Below, piece after piece: positions 34,819 through 47,572 of a stretch of DNA of 64,000 nucleotides (within the stretch, counting starts at the first letter, position 1; the number at the start of each line of letters is the position of its first letter). The translations under genes were made by a program, and so were the position numbers. Source of the DNA: Portulaca oleracea (lineage: Eukaryota; Streptophyta; Magnoliopsida; Caryophyllales; Portulacaceae); assembly GCA_029582165.1 (NCBI GenBank), contig CM055876.1, forward strand, positions 34,714,434-34,778,433, read 5' to 3'. Under the pieces are notes generated by a model. It saw only the letters and a program-made list of their open reading frames with translations. It had not been told where the DNA came from and did no database searches.

Positions 34819-35541
34819 TGTGACAGCAATGCAGAGATTGGGATTTGATGCTTTGGAATCTGGAAAAGTCATGAAAGTACAGACTCAACTATTGATATAG
34901 TGACTTTCAACTTTATATAGGATAATCTTACCTTACTATTGATATAGTGACATTTGATGCTCTTTTTGATTCAACCAAATCTGCTAATTGAAGCTTAAAC
35001 TCCTCTACTTGTACCCTTCTCATTGATTTTACACCAGGTTTCTACTTCTGCCTTGCTTTATCTAACCACCCCTGTACCAAATTCTGCTGTTGACCTTTGT
35101 TTTCTATGGCACCATTTTTTCTACCCTTTCTATTGAATTTGATGAGTATGTAATATGTGTCTCCAAATGCTTGTTTTGTAGAATATCTTAACTGTTGTAG
35201 TACTGAAGTCAGAGTCAGGTATATACAGACTTTCAGACTGATGTATAGTGCAAGAAACTCAGCTGAATATCCACATTGCATACATGTTCTGATGTGGGAT
35301 TTTGACAGTTGCCTGAAACTTTGGCATGTTTATAGTCTAATTGATGTGTTTGAGTGTTGATAAACCTGATGTTTGCCCAGGTAAGACTGCCCATGGCCCC
35401 GTGAAAGCGGGACCCAGACTGGGATTTGTTGTTGTGTAGTTGAATTGTGGAGTATCTGACATGGGTGTTTGAAGCAAAATAAGGTTTGAGTATGTAATTT
35501 TGTTCATTAACAAGTTTCTCAATTGTATGAGCAGGGGCATA
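34200..35541 (+). other. 5' leader region of the DUF863 gene
   Basis: The pyrimidine-rich leader (about 34200-34587) ends GTTTGAG followed by GTAAAC, a likely donor. The acceptor ATGAGCAG at 35527-35534 lies just before the ATG at 35542. Small upstream frames occur: one starts near 34220 in the leader, another (MQRLGFDALESGKVM..) at 34829-34900. A (CT)n tract followed by TGACAG at 34821-34826 could act as an alternative acceptor. Splicing is inferred. Confidence 0.5.
34731..34819. repeat. Compound microsatellite (CTT)n(CT)n(GT)n
   Basis: CTT repeats, then about 25 CT units, then nine GT units, in the leader intron of the DUF863 gene. Confidence 0.95.
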
Positions 35542-37333
35542 ATGCAGTGTCAGAGCTACTTTCATTCGTATAACTCGCACTATGATCATGTTAAGATGGA
35601 GAACAACAATGGCAGTGTTAGACCCATCAATGGTGTCTTCCAAAGCGGGCATTACATCAGTCATACTCATCTGCCATCTTTTCCAGTTGCTGAGTTTATG
35701 CGTCAAACGATCCTCATGCAGGAGAAAACATTTCGAGATCAGGTAACTTCTCAACTTACATTCCTTACTGATCACATTGAAGCTGTTTCAGTAACAATGC
35801 TTTACCGTGTTTTAATTCCAGGTTCAAGAACTACACCGCCTCTATGGCAGACAGAAGGAACTGATGGGTGAGATCAAGAGCAAACAACTGTCCATGGATC
35901 ATTCGCAGTTTGGGCCCCGGTGCTCTGATTCTTTCTCAGCAAAGCTCGGCCAAACTACTATTGTCATCAATGGCGGCCCTTTGAACAACAATGTGGCTGC
36001 TCAGGAACCTAAAGGCAAGAAAATCGGAAGAAAGTTTTTGGATCTTGAGCTTCCTGCTGAAGAATACATCGATCTTGAAGAAGAAGATTGTATTGGAACT
36101 CCTAATTCGACAAGTCTGTCTTCCAATATGCGACCTGAGGGTCTCGTTCCCAGTTCTTCTGCATGGACCAAAAGTAGCTTGGCCGACATAGATTTGAACT
36201 CTGCTGTTCATCCAGATTTGCCACGGAAGCTTGTGAATGTCTTAGATTTGAACTGCGCTGTAGTTGAAGAGATGGAGTTCAGTCACAGTGACAATCCTAG
36301 CAGTAAATTCGATAGATGTAGCAAAGATGTGATGCCTATATTATCATGTGAAGATCCTGCAAGGATGGGCCAGAAAAGTAGACTAATTGACATCAATTTG
36401 CCGTGCGATCCCACCACAGAGGAAGATCATCATCAACCCGTCATTGAAGATGACAACAACCCAACTCAGACAAACCTAAACTTGTCAACGAATGAAGACG
36501 GGTTGTCTCCCAAAAAGTCTTCGGTTTTAGAGAAGACTTCTTTGGACATAGATTTGGAGGCACCCCCGAGTCCAGAACCCGAGGAGCGGTCCCCACCTCG
36601 CGGAGACTCAGAGGAGACCACCACCACCACTACTACTACTACTATCATAGAAGATGGCAGTGACACTTTGGATGAACTTCTGAAGAACGCAGCGGAAGCC
36701 ATTGTTTCGATCTCTTCATTTGAACCTCGATCTTTCCCCAAGAAATGTGGATCCTCTGACGAGGGGTCTCTGGAATGGTTCGCGGGTTTGGTTGTTGGCT
36801 CGATTTTCAGTGACCCAGATCCCGATTTCACCTCTGAGGGTTCTAATTCCAACACACTCGACGAGTTTGAGGCCATGACATTAAACCTCCCAGAAATGAA
36901 AGAGGAAGAGTACTACTACCGATGCCAGGAAAATGTCCAAACTGACAGTATCTCCTGCTGTTCAACCCAGCAGACTAGGAGAGGCAGAACTCAGAGATCG
37001 AAAAAGAGGAAGGATTTCCAAAAGGAGATCCTGCCTTCTCTCGCATCCCTTTCAAGATACGAAGTGACAGAAGACATTCAGATGATTGAAGGGCTAATGG
37101 AGGCTGCCGGGACACCCTGGCAGCTGACTAGGACAAGAAGAGGTGCACGAATGGTGGGAAGAAAACCCCGGGGAACAAAGTCAGAGTGTTTTGTGTTTGA
37201 AAAGCCGGTTTTGGAGCCCAAGAACGAGGTCCTCAGAGGTTGGGGGAAGGCAAATAGGCGGCCTAGAGGGCGTAGGACCCCTGCCAGCCCTTCGACTGTG
37301 CTGTCAAGATGGGTCGAGTATGCGACGGTCTGA
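35542..37333 (+). CDS. DUF863 family protein with EAR-like motifs
   Basis: Two coding exons: 35542-35742 (67 codons, MQCQSYFHSYNSHYD..) and 35822-37333, joined in phase 0, giving 570 residues. The N-terminal family block FRDQ/VQELHRLYGRQKELMGEIK spans the junction. LPSLASLSRYEVTEDIQMIEGLMEAAG near residues 470-500 and the basic tail ending LSRWVEYATV are also typical of plant DUF863 proteins. Several DLN or LxLxL-like motifs (DIDLNSA, VLDLNCA, IDINLPC, TNLNLST, MTLNLPE) resemble EAR repression motifs. Basic stretches (RRGRTQRSKKRK) suggest nuclear location. A run of nine threonines is encoded at about 36618-36644. The protein is largely disordered and has no known enzymatic domain. Its biochemical role is not established to my knowledge; corepressor binding is an inference from the motifs. 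Confidence 0.9.
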
Positions 37334-39760
37334 ATTCGAATGAATTAGATCATGTGTTTATACATTTTTATTCATAGGATGATGATGATTGCATTTAGAA
37401 TGTTTTGGTGCATGTGTCTAGATTATGGACAGTATCTAATCTGACAGTTCCCAATCAGAACATTTTTAACTGAGAGTGGAGGGAACTTACATTAGCTGAG
37501 GTGATTAATAGAGGTGGCAATGTATAATTTGTGCCTGGTTCATGAAACTGTTTTTTTTGCTGGACTTAGAATTAACCACACACACACATATATATATCTA
37601 ATGCTCATTGAGGCTGTGGTATAAATGTATGTTTCATGCTTCTGAGAAAGAATTTGTTAGAAGCAATTTGTGCCTGTTTTTGAAGGTGTTCACTGATCAG
37701 TCATGTACAACGATAGTCATTAAAGTCCAGATCCTGATTTATGATCCTACAATTTTATGATTCCAAATCCTCGACGATTCTATTATCTACATTCTGATTT
37801 ACGATTCTACACGGGTGATTCTAACATAAAGAAAAGTTGGATTCAGCAATCCAAAGTTTATGGATTATGCCTTTTTGGAAGTGAATAATCCAATGTTACT
37901 GAGATATTTATATCACCATTATTTTATTATACAAAGAGAAATAAAATGAAAAAAAGAAACAGAAAGAGAGGTCAGCACTACAGTACTACACCTTCTGAGG
38001 TTGGTGGGAAAAGGTTTGTTAGCTGTTTCTTTGGTCCAGTAGACACTTGACACTTACATGTATAGAAAATACTTAATTATTTTTTTGGATGGAGAAAATA
38101 CTTGATTACTTATGTAAGTGGACTTTATTTATTTATGTATTTATTTGGGCTTTGGGTGAGAAGTGGGCTAGCATGGTCCTTATGAAATTATTGTACTCTG
38201 TCAACAAATTTATAACAGACGTATTTTTTTGGCAGTGAAGATGTATTTATTGAAAAATAATTTATGAAAATACCATAATTAGGCATCGTTCTTTTATGCG
38301 TTAACGCACCCAAATGCAACGCAACATAACGCAAATTATCATCACTTTTTAACCATTTCCAACGCAACTAAACGTAACGCAACGTAAACACAACGCACAA
38401 AAGAACGATGCCTTAATGAAATTACTGTACTCTGTCAACAAATCTATCTAAAGTGAGCGGTTGAACAATACTTACAGCAATATTTGTATGTGTACATTGC
38501 TAGTAACTTCTACACCTAAGCTTTACTTGTAAGTAAATGATTAGCGTATTAGTTTAAGATACTTATTAATCATCTTGAATTTCATCTAAATTATTTAAAA
38601 ATTTAAATATAACCATATTTAAATTATAAATTAATTTATATTTTATTATTTTGAGAGTTATTACGACTTATAAACTATATGAAAACAATTATATAATTAT
38701 ATTTTTTCATAAATACAAAATTGTGCATAAAATGTACTATGATTGATTAAATTAGGTTATTATTCATATTTGTTGACCTAGCTATATATTCTCAGTCAAA
38801 GAGTATAGATTTTTTTGCTCTCAGACTCTTTCTTTTTTTGATTTGTCTTTTTTGGATCTTGCTCCTATGGTTCCTAAATATAGAGAAAGATTGCTTACAT
38901 CTAGATCACCTCAGACGCTGCGTTAGAAGAATATAATGAGGTATATTGTTGTTGCTGTATCAGACTTGAGTTGAAAAAAAATGGGCCATTTTTTCAAAGA
39001 TGAAAGGAAGAAACAAAAAGAAACAACCTGACAACATTGAGCATTGCAAGTATAGTCGTTTTTTCAGGGCTACTTGGGCCGGTTTTTTCAATCTTTGGAC
39101 ATCGTTTACCTCTCTTTTCTCTTCCTTAACACCTAGGGCTGTAGAATCTCTCATATTTTAGGGGGGAAAAATACCTAAAAACGGAGACATCCACACAAGT
39201 ACATCATTTATAATTTTACGAGAGAAACAAAACAAAACAAACTCTAACCAAATCCATCAAAGAGATATTGATAATAGCCAAGAATCAGGAGGTAAAATAC
39301 GAAAAATCAAGGTGACAAGTACTATATATATCATGTAACTTCAAAATCTGTATAACCGGCCATCTCAACCAAAAACTTAAGTTAATGGATGTAGATTAAA
39401 TGATGCATGATTTCTACACTCTAACACGCCCCCTTACGTAAATATTCTTTGGAGCTTGAAGTGTGGATGCTGCAAAAGTCCTTACCTTTCCTTACACAAA
39501 TAAAGATCAGGATGTTGAGATTGGAACCTGAAATCTCCTACTTAACAGGACTTTCTAATAGCATGTGAGACCATCTCAATCAAAGCTTAAGCTGATGCTT
39601 ATAGGCTCAATAATAACTTTTATATTCTAACATAAGTAAATAAAAAAATGGTTTCATTGAATTGTTGCTTATTTGTAAACTAAAAAAGAACTAAGATGTA
39701 GGAATACAAGGGCCCATACAATACAATACAATATCAAAAATTCCAAGATGTGTCTACTAT
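37334..39760. other. Intergenic between DUF863 and FMO genes
   Basis: Contains the 3' flanks of the two convergent genes, one MITE (38282-38412) and otherwise AT-rich sequence with no recognisable exon. Confidence 0.4.
38282..38412. mobile_element. PIF/Harbinger-like MITE, short subfamily (131 bp), TSD TTA
   Basis: The ends GGCATCGTTCTTTTATGCG and (inverse) GGCATCGTTCTTTTGTGCG are inverted repeats. TTA directly flanks both sides (38279-38281, 38413-38415). It differs from the copy at 18601 by only a few substitutions and a short deletion, so the family moved relatively recently. Confidence 0.88.
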
Positions 39761-39761
39761 A

Positions 39762-42700
39762 TTAGTTATGTTGAACATGTTGTGAGGGAAATTGAGTGAA
39801 ATGAGGGCTTTGAAAAGCGACTTGAAGAAGCTGAAAATCATGATCATAAACATCTCTGTATGTGTCTAGATTCACCAGTGAGTTGAGAATTGCAGATAAA
39901 CAAAGTTCCTTTCTCCATTCTTCTAGCCTTGGAAATCCCACCATGTCTGATAATTTGTCGCAGTACTGCATGCATTATTCAACCATGACGTTTTTGAGTT
40001 ATATATCTTCCTTCAGGTTTGTAACGTATATAAATTCAACTATGACGTGTTTGAGTTAATATTTATCCTCAACACCATATATAATTCATTCCGATCACAA
40101 GTTTTATAGTGAAAAAGAAGGCACACAAAAGAAATTTGTACCTCAAACTCAGCAATTTCGTGGGTGTAACGCTTAGGGATGCCAGCAGCTTGTCTCGCCT
40201 GATAAAACTGGTCTATGTAGTCCAACATTTCTTTTGGAGTTGGCAACTTTTTCTTCCCTGACAACACCTCTGCTATCCATTTTGCTTGTGACTCAAAGAA
40301 AGGGAACGCTATTATCTATCATCATCATCATCATCATCAATTCATCATCATATATTATTATATTGTTTGTTATATGCATTGCTTAATGCTTACCATACAC
40401 ATATACATGCACATGTATAAGCATAAAATTATATGAATTTTGGGACATGATACCTCTTAAATGTCTCGCCAAGGTACAAAAAACTAAACAATTATGTATT
40501 GAATTGAAAACAAAAAATATGATGTGATTAACTTTTATAATACCACGTATAAATTGTACATATTATACCTTTCTGGGAATTCCGATAAAAGAAAGAGAAG
40601 GAGCAAGAGAAGGTGGGAATGTATGCTCGTACAAAGGTCCCACTCTATTATCATCTACTGTAGCTATTCCTTTTGTGTCCAGGAATGGGAATGTGTACGA
40701 GTACCTACAAAACCAAAAATTAACTTCAATTGAATTGATTAATACTCGATAAGTAGTGTTTTTTGGTATAACAAGTAAGAAGTTTGTTTGTTTGTTCCAT
40801 ATTATTTGTCGCTATAAGGTAGGTATAGTTAACTTTCACAAACATTAATTGTTAATCGTTCAACATGTATAATGATTTAATTTAAATTAATACTACTACT
40901 ACTACACGCAACATTTATGTTTTGAAGTAAAATAAAAAAGAAAAATTATTACCAAATAAAAATACAAAAGGTATAATTCATTTTAGAATAGAGTAGAGTT
41001 TCAAAACCGGCGATCTATAAAATTTACGAAAATATCATTGTGAAACAATGGAATAAAACACAAGTTGGACTATTAAAATGAATTTCAATCATTACACATA
41101 CTCTAATATGTAAGAGATCAGATATGCAATAATTTGTCTGCACGACTTGTGTATATATTTTCCAAACTAGCTAGGATCATATATATGTACCCAAACGATA
41201 GTGGTGGTCACAACGAGTGTTAAAATGGATCAAGACCCTATTATATGGTGAGGTTAAATATAACTCTTCTAAACTTATCCTAACTTATTTAAACCTAACA
41301 CAATAATTCCCAAAAAAAATATCCACTCTAAAAATACAATTCTCCAAAAAAACATTATAACTTATCCCAACTTATACTAATTTATTCGTTCAAATCTGAA
41401 AATAACCTAACCAAAGAAGGCGACCCAAATTGTGATGGACTGAAGAGTGCATACCCGGTACAATATATGATAGTGTCGGCAATCACAGAGGAACCATCCA
41501 CAAACACAACTCTTCCTTCTTCTTCAACACGCACTACCTGCATTATTATTGTCCACAAAAATACCATCAACCAAACAAAAAAAAAAAAAAGAAAAGGTGG
41601 CATCTTTAATCTTACTCTACATAATTTTACACATGAAAAGTGTATGTACTTTGGCACTATGTAAGGTTGTCATTGTATGTGCATGTTTCATTTTTTGTTG
41701 TTGTTTGTTTGCATGTCTATCTTGCGTTCTTGCGTTGTTGTACTCATATCATGCATCTTCTAAATTGAGGCCTTTAGCCTCAAATAATATATGGAAAAAA
41801 GGGTTGAAATTAATTCATGGAGAAGAAATGGAATGTTATCGATTGATCTCAAACGAGTGTTATAAAGTTTTTTTAAGAGTTTATACATGGTTTATAAATT
41901 CAATCATGACCTTTTTAAATTGAAATTTACCTTTCATGATATTTTGGGAATTTAGTAAATTTTTCCCATGAATTTAATAAAATTTTCAATGAAAATGTGA
42001 TTTATAACGTATCTGTTTGTTGAAATAATGACAATTTTAACAAATAAATTTTATCAATTCAAAATATACCTGAGGACAAATTATTTCGAAAACTCAAGGG
42101 AAGTAAATATCAATTCAAAATATTGACCTTCAAAAACATCATAATTATAGAACTTTTTTTTTTCTTTTTATATACCTGAGGACGAAGATGTAAATTATGC
42201 AGCTTTGCAATGACCTTGGATAGGCCTTCAAAAATATCATCAAGTGATTTGAAACTGAGATAGACATCCTTTGCAACTCCAGCCACTTCCATTGATATAT
42301 CATGTCCACTCATTGAGTTCCCTACTACCACCACCACCTACAACACCATAATTTCTTCAATCATGCTATAATTAACAAATCTAAACATTTGAACTAAAAA
42401 TGCTTAATTAATGTGTTAATTAGGTGTATAACTAAACTAGAATTTGATGGAGAAATTTAACATGACAATGACATGATAAATTCTTGTCATATGCTAATGA
42501 CTTTATCTCAACTTGTACATTTTTTTTATATAAATATATATGCACGCATATACATATAATTAGTTTAATCATATCGATTACCTCATCGTGAAATGACTCC
42601 GGAGTTCGATATATGTGACTATGCAATTGCCTTCTCTTCCAAGAGTCCATCCCTTGACATAAGCACACATTTGTAAATTAAAAATAATAATCAATATCAT

Positions 42701-43616
42701 AAATATCATAAGTTTATCAATATTATTGTAAAATTCATCTATTTACGAAAACTTAACCAATTTGTTATAAAAAGAATCCGTTAATTCAACGAATTTTAAA
42801 TTACATGTGGAAGATCTAGACATATCATATACAGTTTATGATATAATTTACGCTCCAAAAAACATGGGAGAAAAAGAAGAAGCGACCCTTTTTTAAGTGT
42901 CAAATCACCAATCACTCTAACTTCAATTCCTTGAATTGGAGTCTAAGGAAAGATTAAAGATGAACCACCAAACTATTGTCCTGCATGCTTGAAAAGAGAA
43001 AGAGTTCAACACACTGCACACACATGCATGTGAAACTACATTACCTACTACCATACATACCTTCAATAGTAGGCAACTTAGGGTAAGAATAGTGGCCGGA
43101 GGCGACAACCACCGCGTCAAACACCTCTTCCACCACCACGTCATCCGCCACGTCCCTACTCTTCACCACCCACCTCAGCCCCCGGGGGTCGCCGGAATCC
43201 TCCACGAAACCGGCATACTCAACCCTAGTATTGAACCTAATCAACCCCCTCAACCCAAAATGGTCACAAAAGTCCTTAAGGTACAAAAGGAGCTCCCTAT
43301 GGCTAGGAAACCTCCTCATGTCCCTACCCTTGATGGCCCTAAAGGGGAAGTCAGTGAAACCCATGACTTCCCTAGGAGATGTCAACCTAAGGGACTCATA
43401 CATGCTACTATGTACCCTGAGGAACTTTGTTGCCCTTCCTAAGGGATCCTCACCCTCCACATTAGGGTCATATAACCATTGCCCTCCAACTTCATGCTTT
43501 TGCTCCATAACCACCACCTTGTGGCCTTCTTTCCTTAGCTCTCGGGCCGCCACGAGGCCCGATGGGCCAGCCCCTATCACACACACATTCTTGGTGGTGG
43601 TCATTTGGGGGTTCAT
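39762..43616 (-). CDS. Flavin-containing monooxygenase, FMO GS-OX-like
   Basis: Seven coding exons on the minus strand: 43061-43616, 42582-42652, 42176-42337, 41455-41537, 40569-40704, 40142-40315 and 39762-39965. All have GT..AG junctions and consistent phase, giving 461 residues, the normal length. The FAD-binding motif is GAGPSG (15-20), followed by an acidic residue in VVVMEQ. The NADPH site is VVVVVGNSMSG (210-220). The FMO signature region reads WKRRQLHSHIY, with Trp and Arg where the consensus has Phe and Gly. YCTGYSYTFPFLDT, GPLYEHTFPPSLAPSLSFIGIPRK and the ending SPHFTQFPSQ are typical of the plant S-oxygenating clade. The enzyme uses NADPH and O2 to oxygenate soft nucleophiles. In Brassicales this clade converts methylthioalkyl to methylsulfinylalkyl glucosinolates; in other plants the substrate is open. 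Met5 is an alternative start. Confidence 0.94.
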
Positions 43617-43691
43617 CTCTCTAGTTGATCAACCATGGGTTCTTTGCTTGGTATATGTTTTGTTGGGGTTTGGTGAGGGGCAAGAAGGGGT

Positions 43692-43700
43692 TTTTATATG
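43692..43700 (-). promoter_or_regulatory. TATA box of the FMO gene
   Basis: CATATAAAAA on the minus strand, about 80 bases upstream of the start codon, predicts a leader of roughly 45-50 bases. Confidence 0.55.
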
Positions 43701-43719
43701 TAATTTGTGTGAGAGTAGA

Positions 43720-45715
43720 AGGGTTCAAGTGATTTTTTCAAGGGTGCTAAGAAGTTAGTGGTCCAATGGTGTGGGGGTTGGAGACTTATATTTGTACAAG
43801 AGTTCTAATAATTATGATATTTGTAATTTTCTTGATCGATATTGTAGTAATTTTAAAGACCTACTAGTGCTCCTATGTGACTATATATTTTTAGTGTTAG
43901 GTCTCTAATAGACCTGATTAGATTTTATTGTGACCCATACATCTGCTGTCTAACCATATGTGGTTTACCTGTAAGAGGGGCCAACAAGTGGTTGTACCGT
44001 ACATAATACTTACCCCTCCGTTTCTCTCTCTCTCTATATATATATATAAAGTGACACTTACAATTAACATCATGAAGGAAAAATATATGAAATTTAACTT
44101 TCAATTAATCAATAAAAACTTGCCGACATTTGGTTCCAAAAATGTGAAACCTGTCATAAATCATCAACATATGCAATATATTATAGCAATTGAACAAAAC
44201 TCTCACTGAACGAGAAACTAATAATCACATATAAGTGTATAGTAAAACTTTTATAGATGAAGAGACAAACTTTTTTGTGTAAAAAGTAAATTGAACTATC
44301 GGTCGTAATATAAATCAATAAAAATGAGACTTACCATCAACAAGAAGGATTAATATCAACCTCTCAAAAAAGTGAATGAAGAAATTAATGCTAGCAAATT
44401 TGATGACAAACTTGAGCCGTTCAATTTCTAAATTAAAAGCTCAAAACATGCATCATACAACTATATTTTCCAAAATCTAAAAAGACGGGATAATTTATAA
44501 CAACACTAGAAAAAAAATTTTTGACCCAACATAATAATATTTCAATATATTTCATTTTCATAACACAAAATAATTAGCTATAAAAGACATGGGCCAAAAA
44601 CTACATGACAGAAAATAATTCATCATGTGAGACATGTTCCAAAAATGACATGTCACTATATCTTCCACTTTCTATGAATGGTCTCCAATTTCCATGAATG
44701 TTGGCCATTTTCTTTTAATTTTTTATTAATCCTACAATATGCTTCCATAGATTTATGAAAGCCTTATGTTGTAATATACTCCCTCCATTCAACATTATGA
44801 TTCCTGGGGTTGGGTAGGACATTATTAAAAAGGTAGTTGAATTAATGTTGATACAAATATTTGGAAAATTAGATCAAAACACTAGGATAATTTAAAACTA
44901 ATAATCCATATTATATAAATGTATCAAATGATTTCTACTTTATATTTCTTGAATTTCAATGATCAACACTAAATTTGTAGAAATTGATTATGTGGTTTTA
45001 TGATTTGAGGCACAAGAAAACCGAGCAGAAGTTACAATAGTGATAAAAATGATGACAATATTTGTTGGCTTGCTCATAAATTTATGAAATTTTAGAATTT
45101 ACTTGGATTGAGAGTTCTAAACAAAGAAGAAGCTATATGTAGAGTACCGAAAAGAAAAAAAATTGAGGAATAGCAAACCATGTCAAATGTAGCTAGGTTT
45201 TACTTTGGGCCATTATGTTAGTTGTTATCGTTCTTTTTATGTTTATTTTCAATTGTAATTCGCATAGTTATCTTTACTTTAATGTTTAGTGATTGCATGT
45301 TCAACATTTTGAGATTTCTATTCCACTAGTAACCAAAAGAATCTATATGACCTTGTTATAAGATTTTATTATTACATTTACCCACAAAATCATATCTATT
45401 AGTCTTATTTATTTTTCTAATTTTATTTTTAACAATCTTTATCAAACGCCAGTAACTTTAACCATACCACCACCATATTCTTAACCATTAAGAACTTTCA
45501 TTAAATTAACACTTTATTATGTTTAAAATCAAAATTTTCAAGGAAAAATTTTCTTTATTTCTATTTGATGATTATTTTCTTTTTTGGAAAAAAAATTTAG
45601 TTTACTAGTTTATAATCTTTTTTCCACATTGAGGCCCAAGATTTAGAATTTTCTCCATGAAAAAAATCAAAAAGAGATTTAGAATTTTCTTGCCTTTTAT
45701 TCACTTTTTTTTAAT
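43720..45715. other. Intergenic between divergent FMO and RING genes
   Basis: AT-rich. A single Stowaway-like end (TACTCCCTCCATTCAACATT) occurs at about 44778, but no matching right end was found. No coding exon recognised. Confidence 0.4.
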
Positions 45716-45719
45716 TTAG

Positions 45720-47572
45720 TGAGTGGCAACAACAACTATCAAACGTCCAAACAAAATCAGATTTTTGGCAAATCCCGTCGTCCCCAAACCCAAACCCTAT
45801 CCCGCAGTTCCGGCTACCATTCTCCCTCCTCAGCCGATCGAAACCCTAGCCCGCCACCACTCGCCCCGCCGTGGACGGCGGTGGTCGGCCGTCGCTTTCT
45901 CTCTCTAAATCAATACCCTAAGAAAGGTACGCTTTTTATCCTTCTACTGGATCTGCTCTTTTTTTTGGTATGTCTGCTCTACTCATCTGATTCTTGCCGG
46001 AGGAGGGGGAAGTCGTCTCTCGAAGAGATTTCGATTGTATTCTGAGGTTCGATTTCATCTGTTTCGCAATGTGTTTTGTTTTCCTTTGTCGATTTGATTT
46101 GGAGTGAGCTGGGGTTTTATTTCCCACTGTTGATGATTTAGGGTTTTTCGATTGGGGCTCTTTCCTGGATGATTTCGTGCGATTTTGTCCCTGTTTGTTT
46201 GATCGGTGATCCAGCAGTAGGGTTCTGGTATTCGTGTCAGCTGTTTTGATTTGACCTGGTGTGTAAAAACCTATCTTTAGGGTTGGGATATTGATAGTGG
46301 GCTGAATTTTGACTCTTGGTGAAGTTTGTTATTGGTTTTTTTCACAAGAGATTGGGAATCTAATTTATTGAAAGATAGAGTCAGATCATGGACAGCATTT
46401 TATAATTGGGACATTTGACTGTAACTCATTGCTCCATCTCCTTACTTCTTATGTGGTATCAACCCTTTGTTTGCTTCCTCATTGGACTCTGAACAAATCT
46501 GCAAATGTTTATTAATATGACCAGAGTTCGGCGATGAATCGTGATTGGTGGTGATGAGTTGGGTAATCATAATATCAGATTGGCGTGTTTGTTTTGTGTT
46601 TGTTTCGTGATCGTTTCAGTAATTGTTTTGGAGTTGAGAGAAGGATGTCATATGACAGAGATGAAAAAAATTTGGAGTTTGGTTATGGGGTATCAACCCT
46701 TTCTCTGCTTTAGAACAACCCTTCTAATTCTAGGTTTTCTGACACCCCCCCCCCCCTGCCGGGCGAGTTGTTAAGATGACTCAGATGTATGGAGCCTACT
46801 GTTGCTAGTAGTGAGAGTGTGCTGCTTGGCCTTTGATTGGGATTCCATTGATTGTCTATATCATAATCCTAACCTGAAAATTTCCTAGTACTGTAAATAT
46901 ACCGAAGTGAACTTTGAGACCACCACTAATGAGCGATGTATACTTTGCATAATTCTACAATAGAATTACTTTGTGAGCTTATGCTGTCCACTAATATGGT
47001 GACAAAGGTGCTGCTGAAGTAGTGTGGAGTAGCTTATACATTCTTAGTGATATGGTAACATTTATATTCAATTAAGATATTGTTAGTGACCCTTTAAATT
47101 GTTGACGGCCATTTAGTTGTTACTTATTAATTAAATGTAAATGAACCAACAGATACTGGTGCTTGTTGATCCCACAACAAATTATCCACCATATTGCATT
47201 GTAATTTGAGCTGGGTGTGTTTTATGCATTTGTTGATGGTAATACATGTAGGCTATTCCCACTATATATCTAGCAGCATTTTGTTTATGCGGACCGTTTA
47301 GTTTCACCTAACAGCTGTCATTTCCTCTATCTATGCTTGTGCATCCCATGGTATCTATTTTGAGATTCATAATAGTCAATAGTTTAGTGTATCTGATTCT
47401 GATAACCTAATGTAGGAATCATTTGTTGTTTATTTGTTTGGTAGTGTTCATACAGGTAAGCAATGAGTGATATGTTGCTAATCAACCTTAGAAAGGTGAG
47501 GCAATAGGAACTCCGTACACCTAAACATAAAGGAAGGGGTAGTCTGCTCTGATTTCGTTGTGTTGCCATTCG
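45720..47572 (+). other. Leader exon and leader intron of the RING gene
   Basis: A GC-rich, CCG- and CCC-containing leader (about 45730-45926) ends AGAAAG followed by GTACGC. A possible acceptor is CATACAG at 47449-47455, leaving about 117 bases of leader before the ATG at 47573. The intron includes a poly-C run near 46745. No other gene was seen. Confidence 0.45.

Noticed and set aside
34570..34900. Frames rich in Ser-Leu or Arg-Glu repeats
   Set aside because: These are translations of the (CT)n microsatellite.
40318..40340. CRISPR-like short direct repeats (CATCAT..)
   Set aside because: It is a trinucleotide microsatellite in an FMO intron of a plant gene; no spacers.
43092..43758. Plus-strand frames opposite FMO exon 1
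   Set aside because: They are antisense shadows; the minus strand encodes the conserved FAD-binding domain.
44778..45020. A complete Stowaway MITE
   Set aside because: Only the left end (CTCCCTCCATTC) is recognisable; no inverted right end was found.
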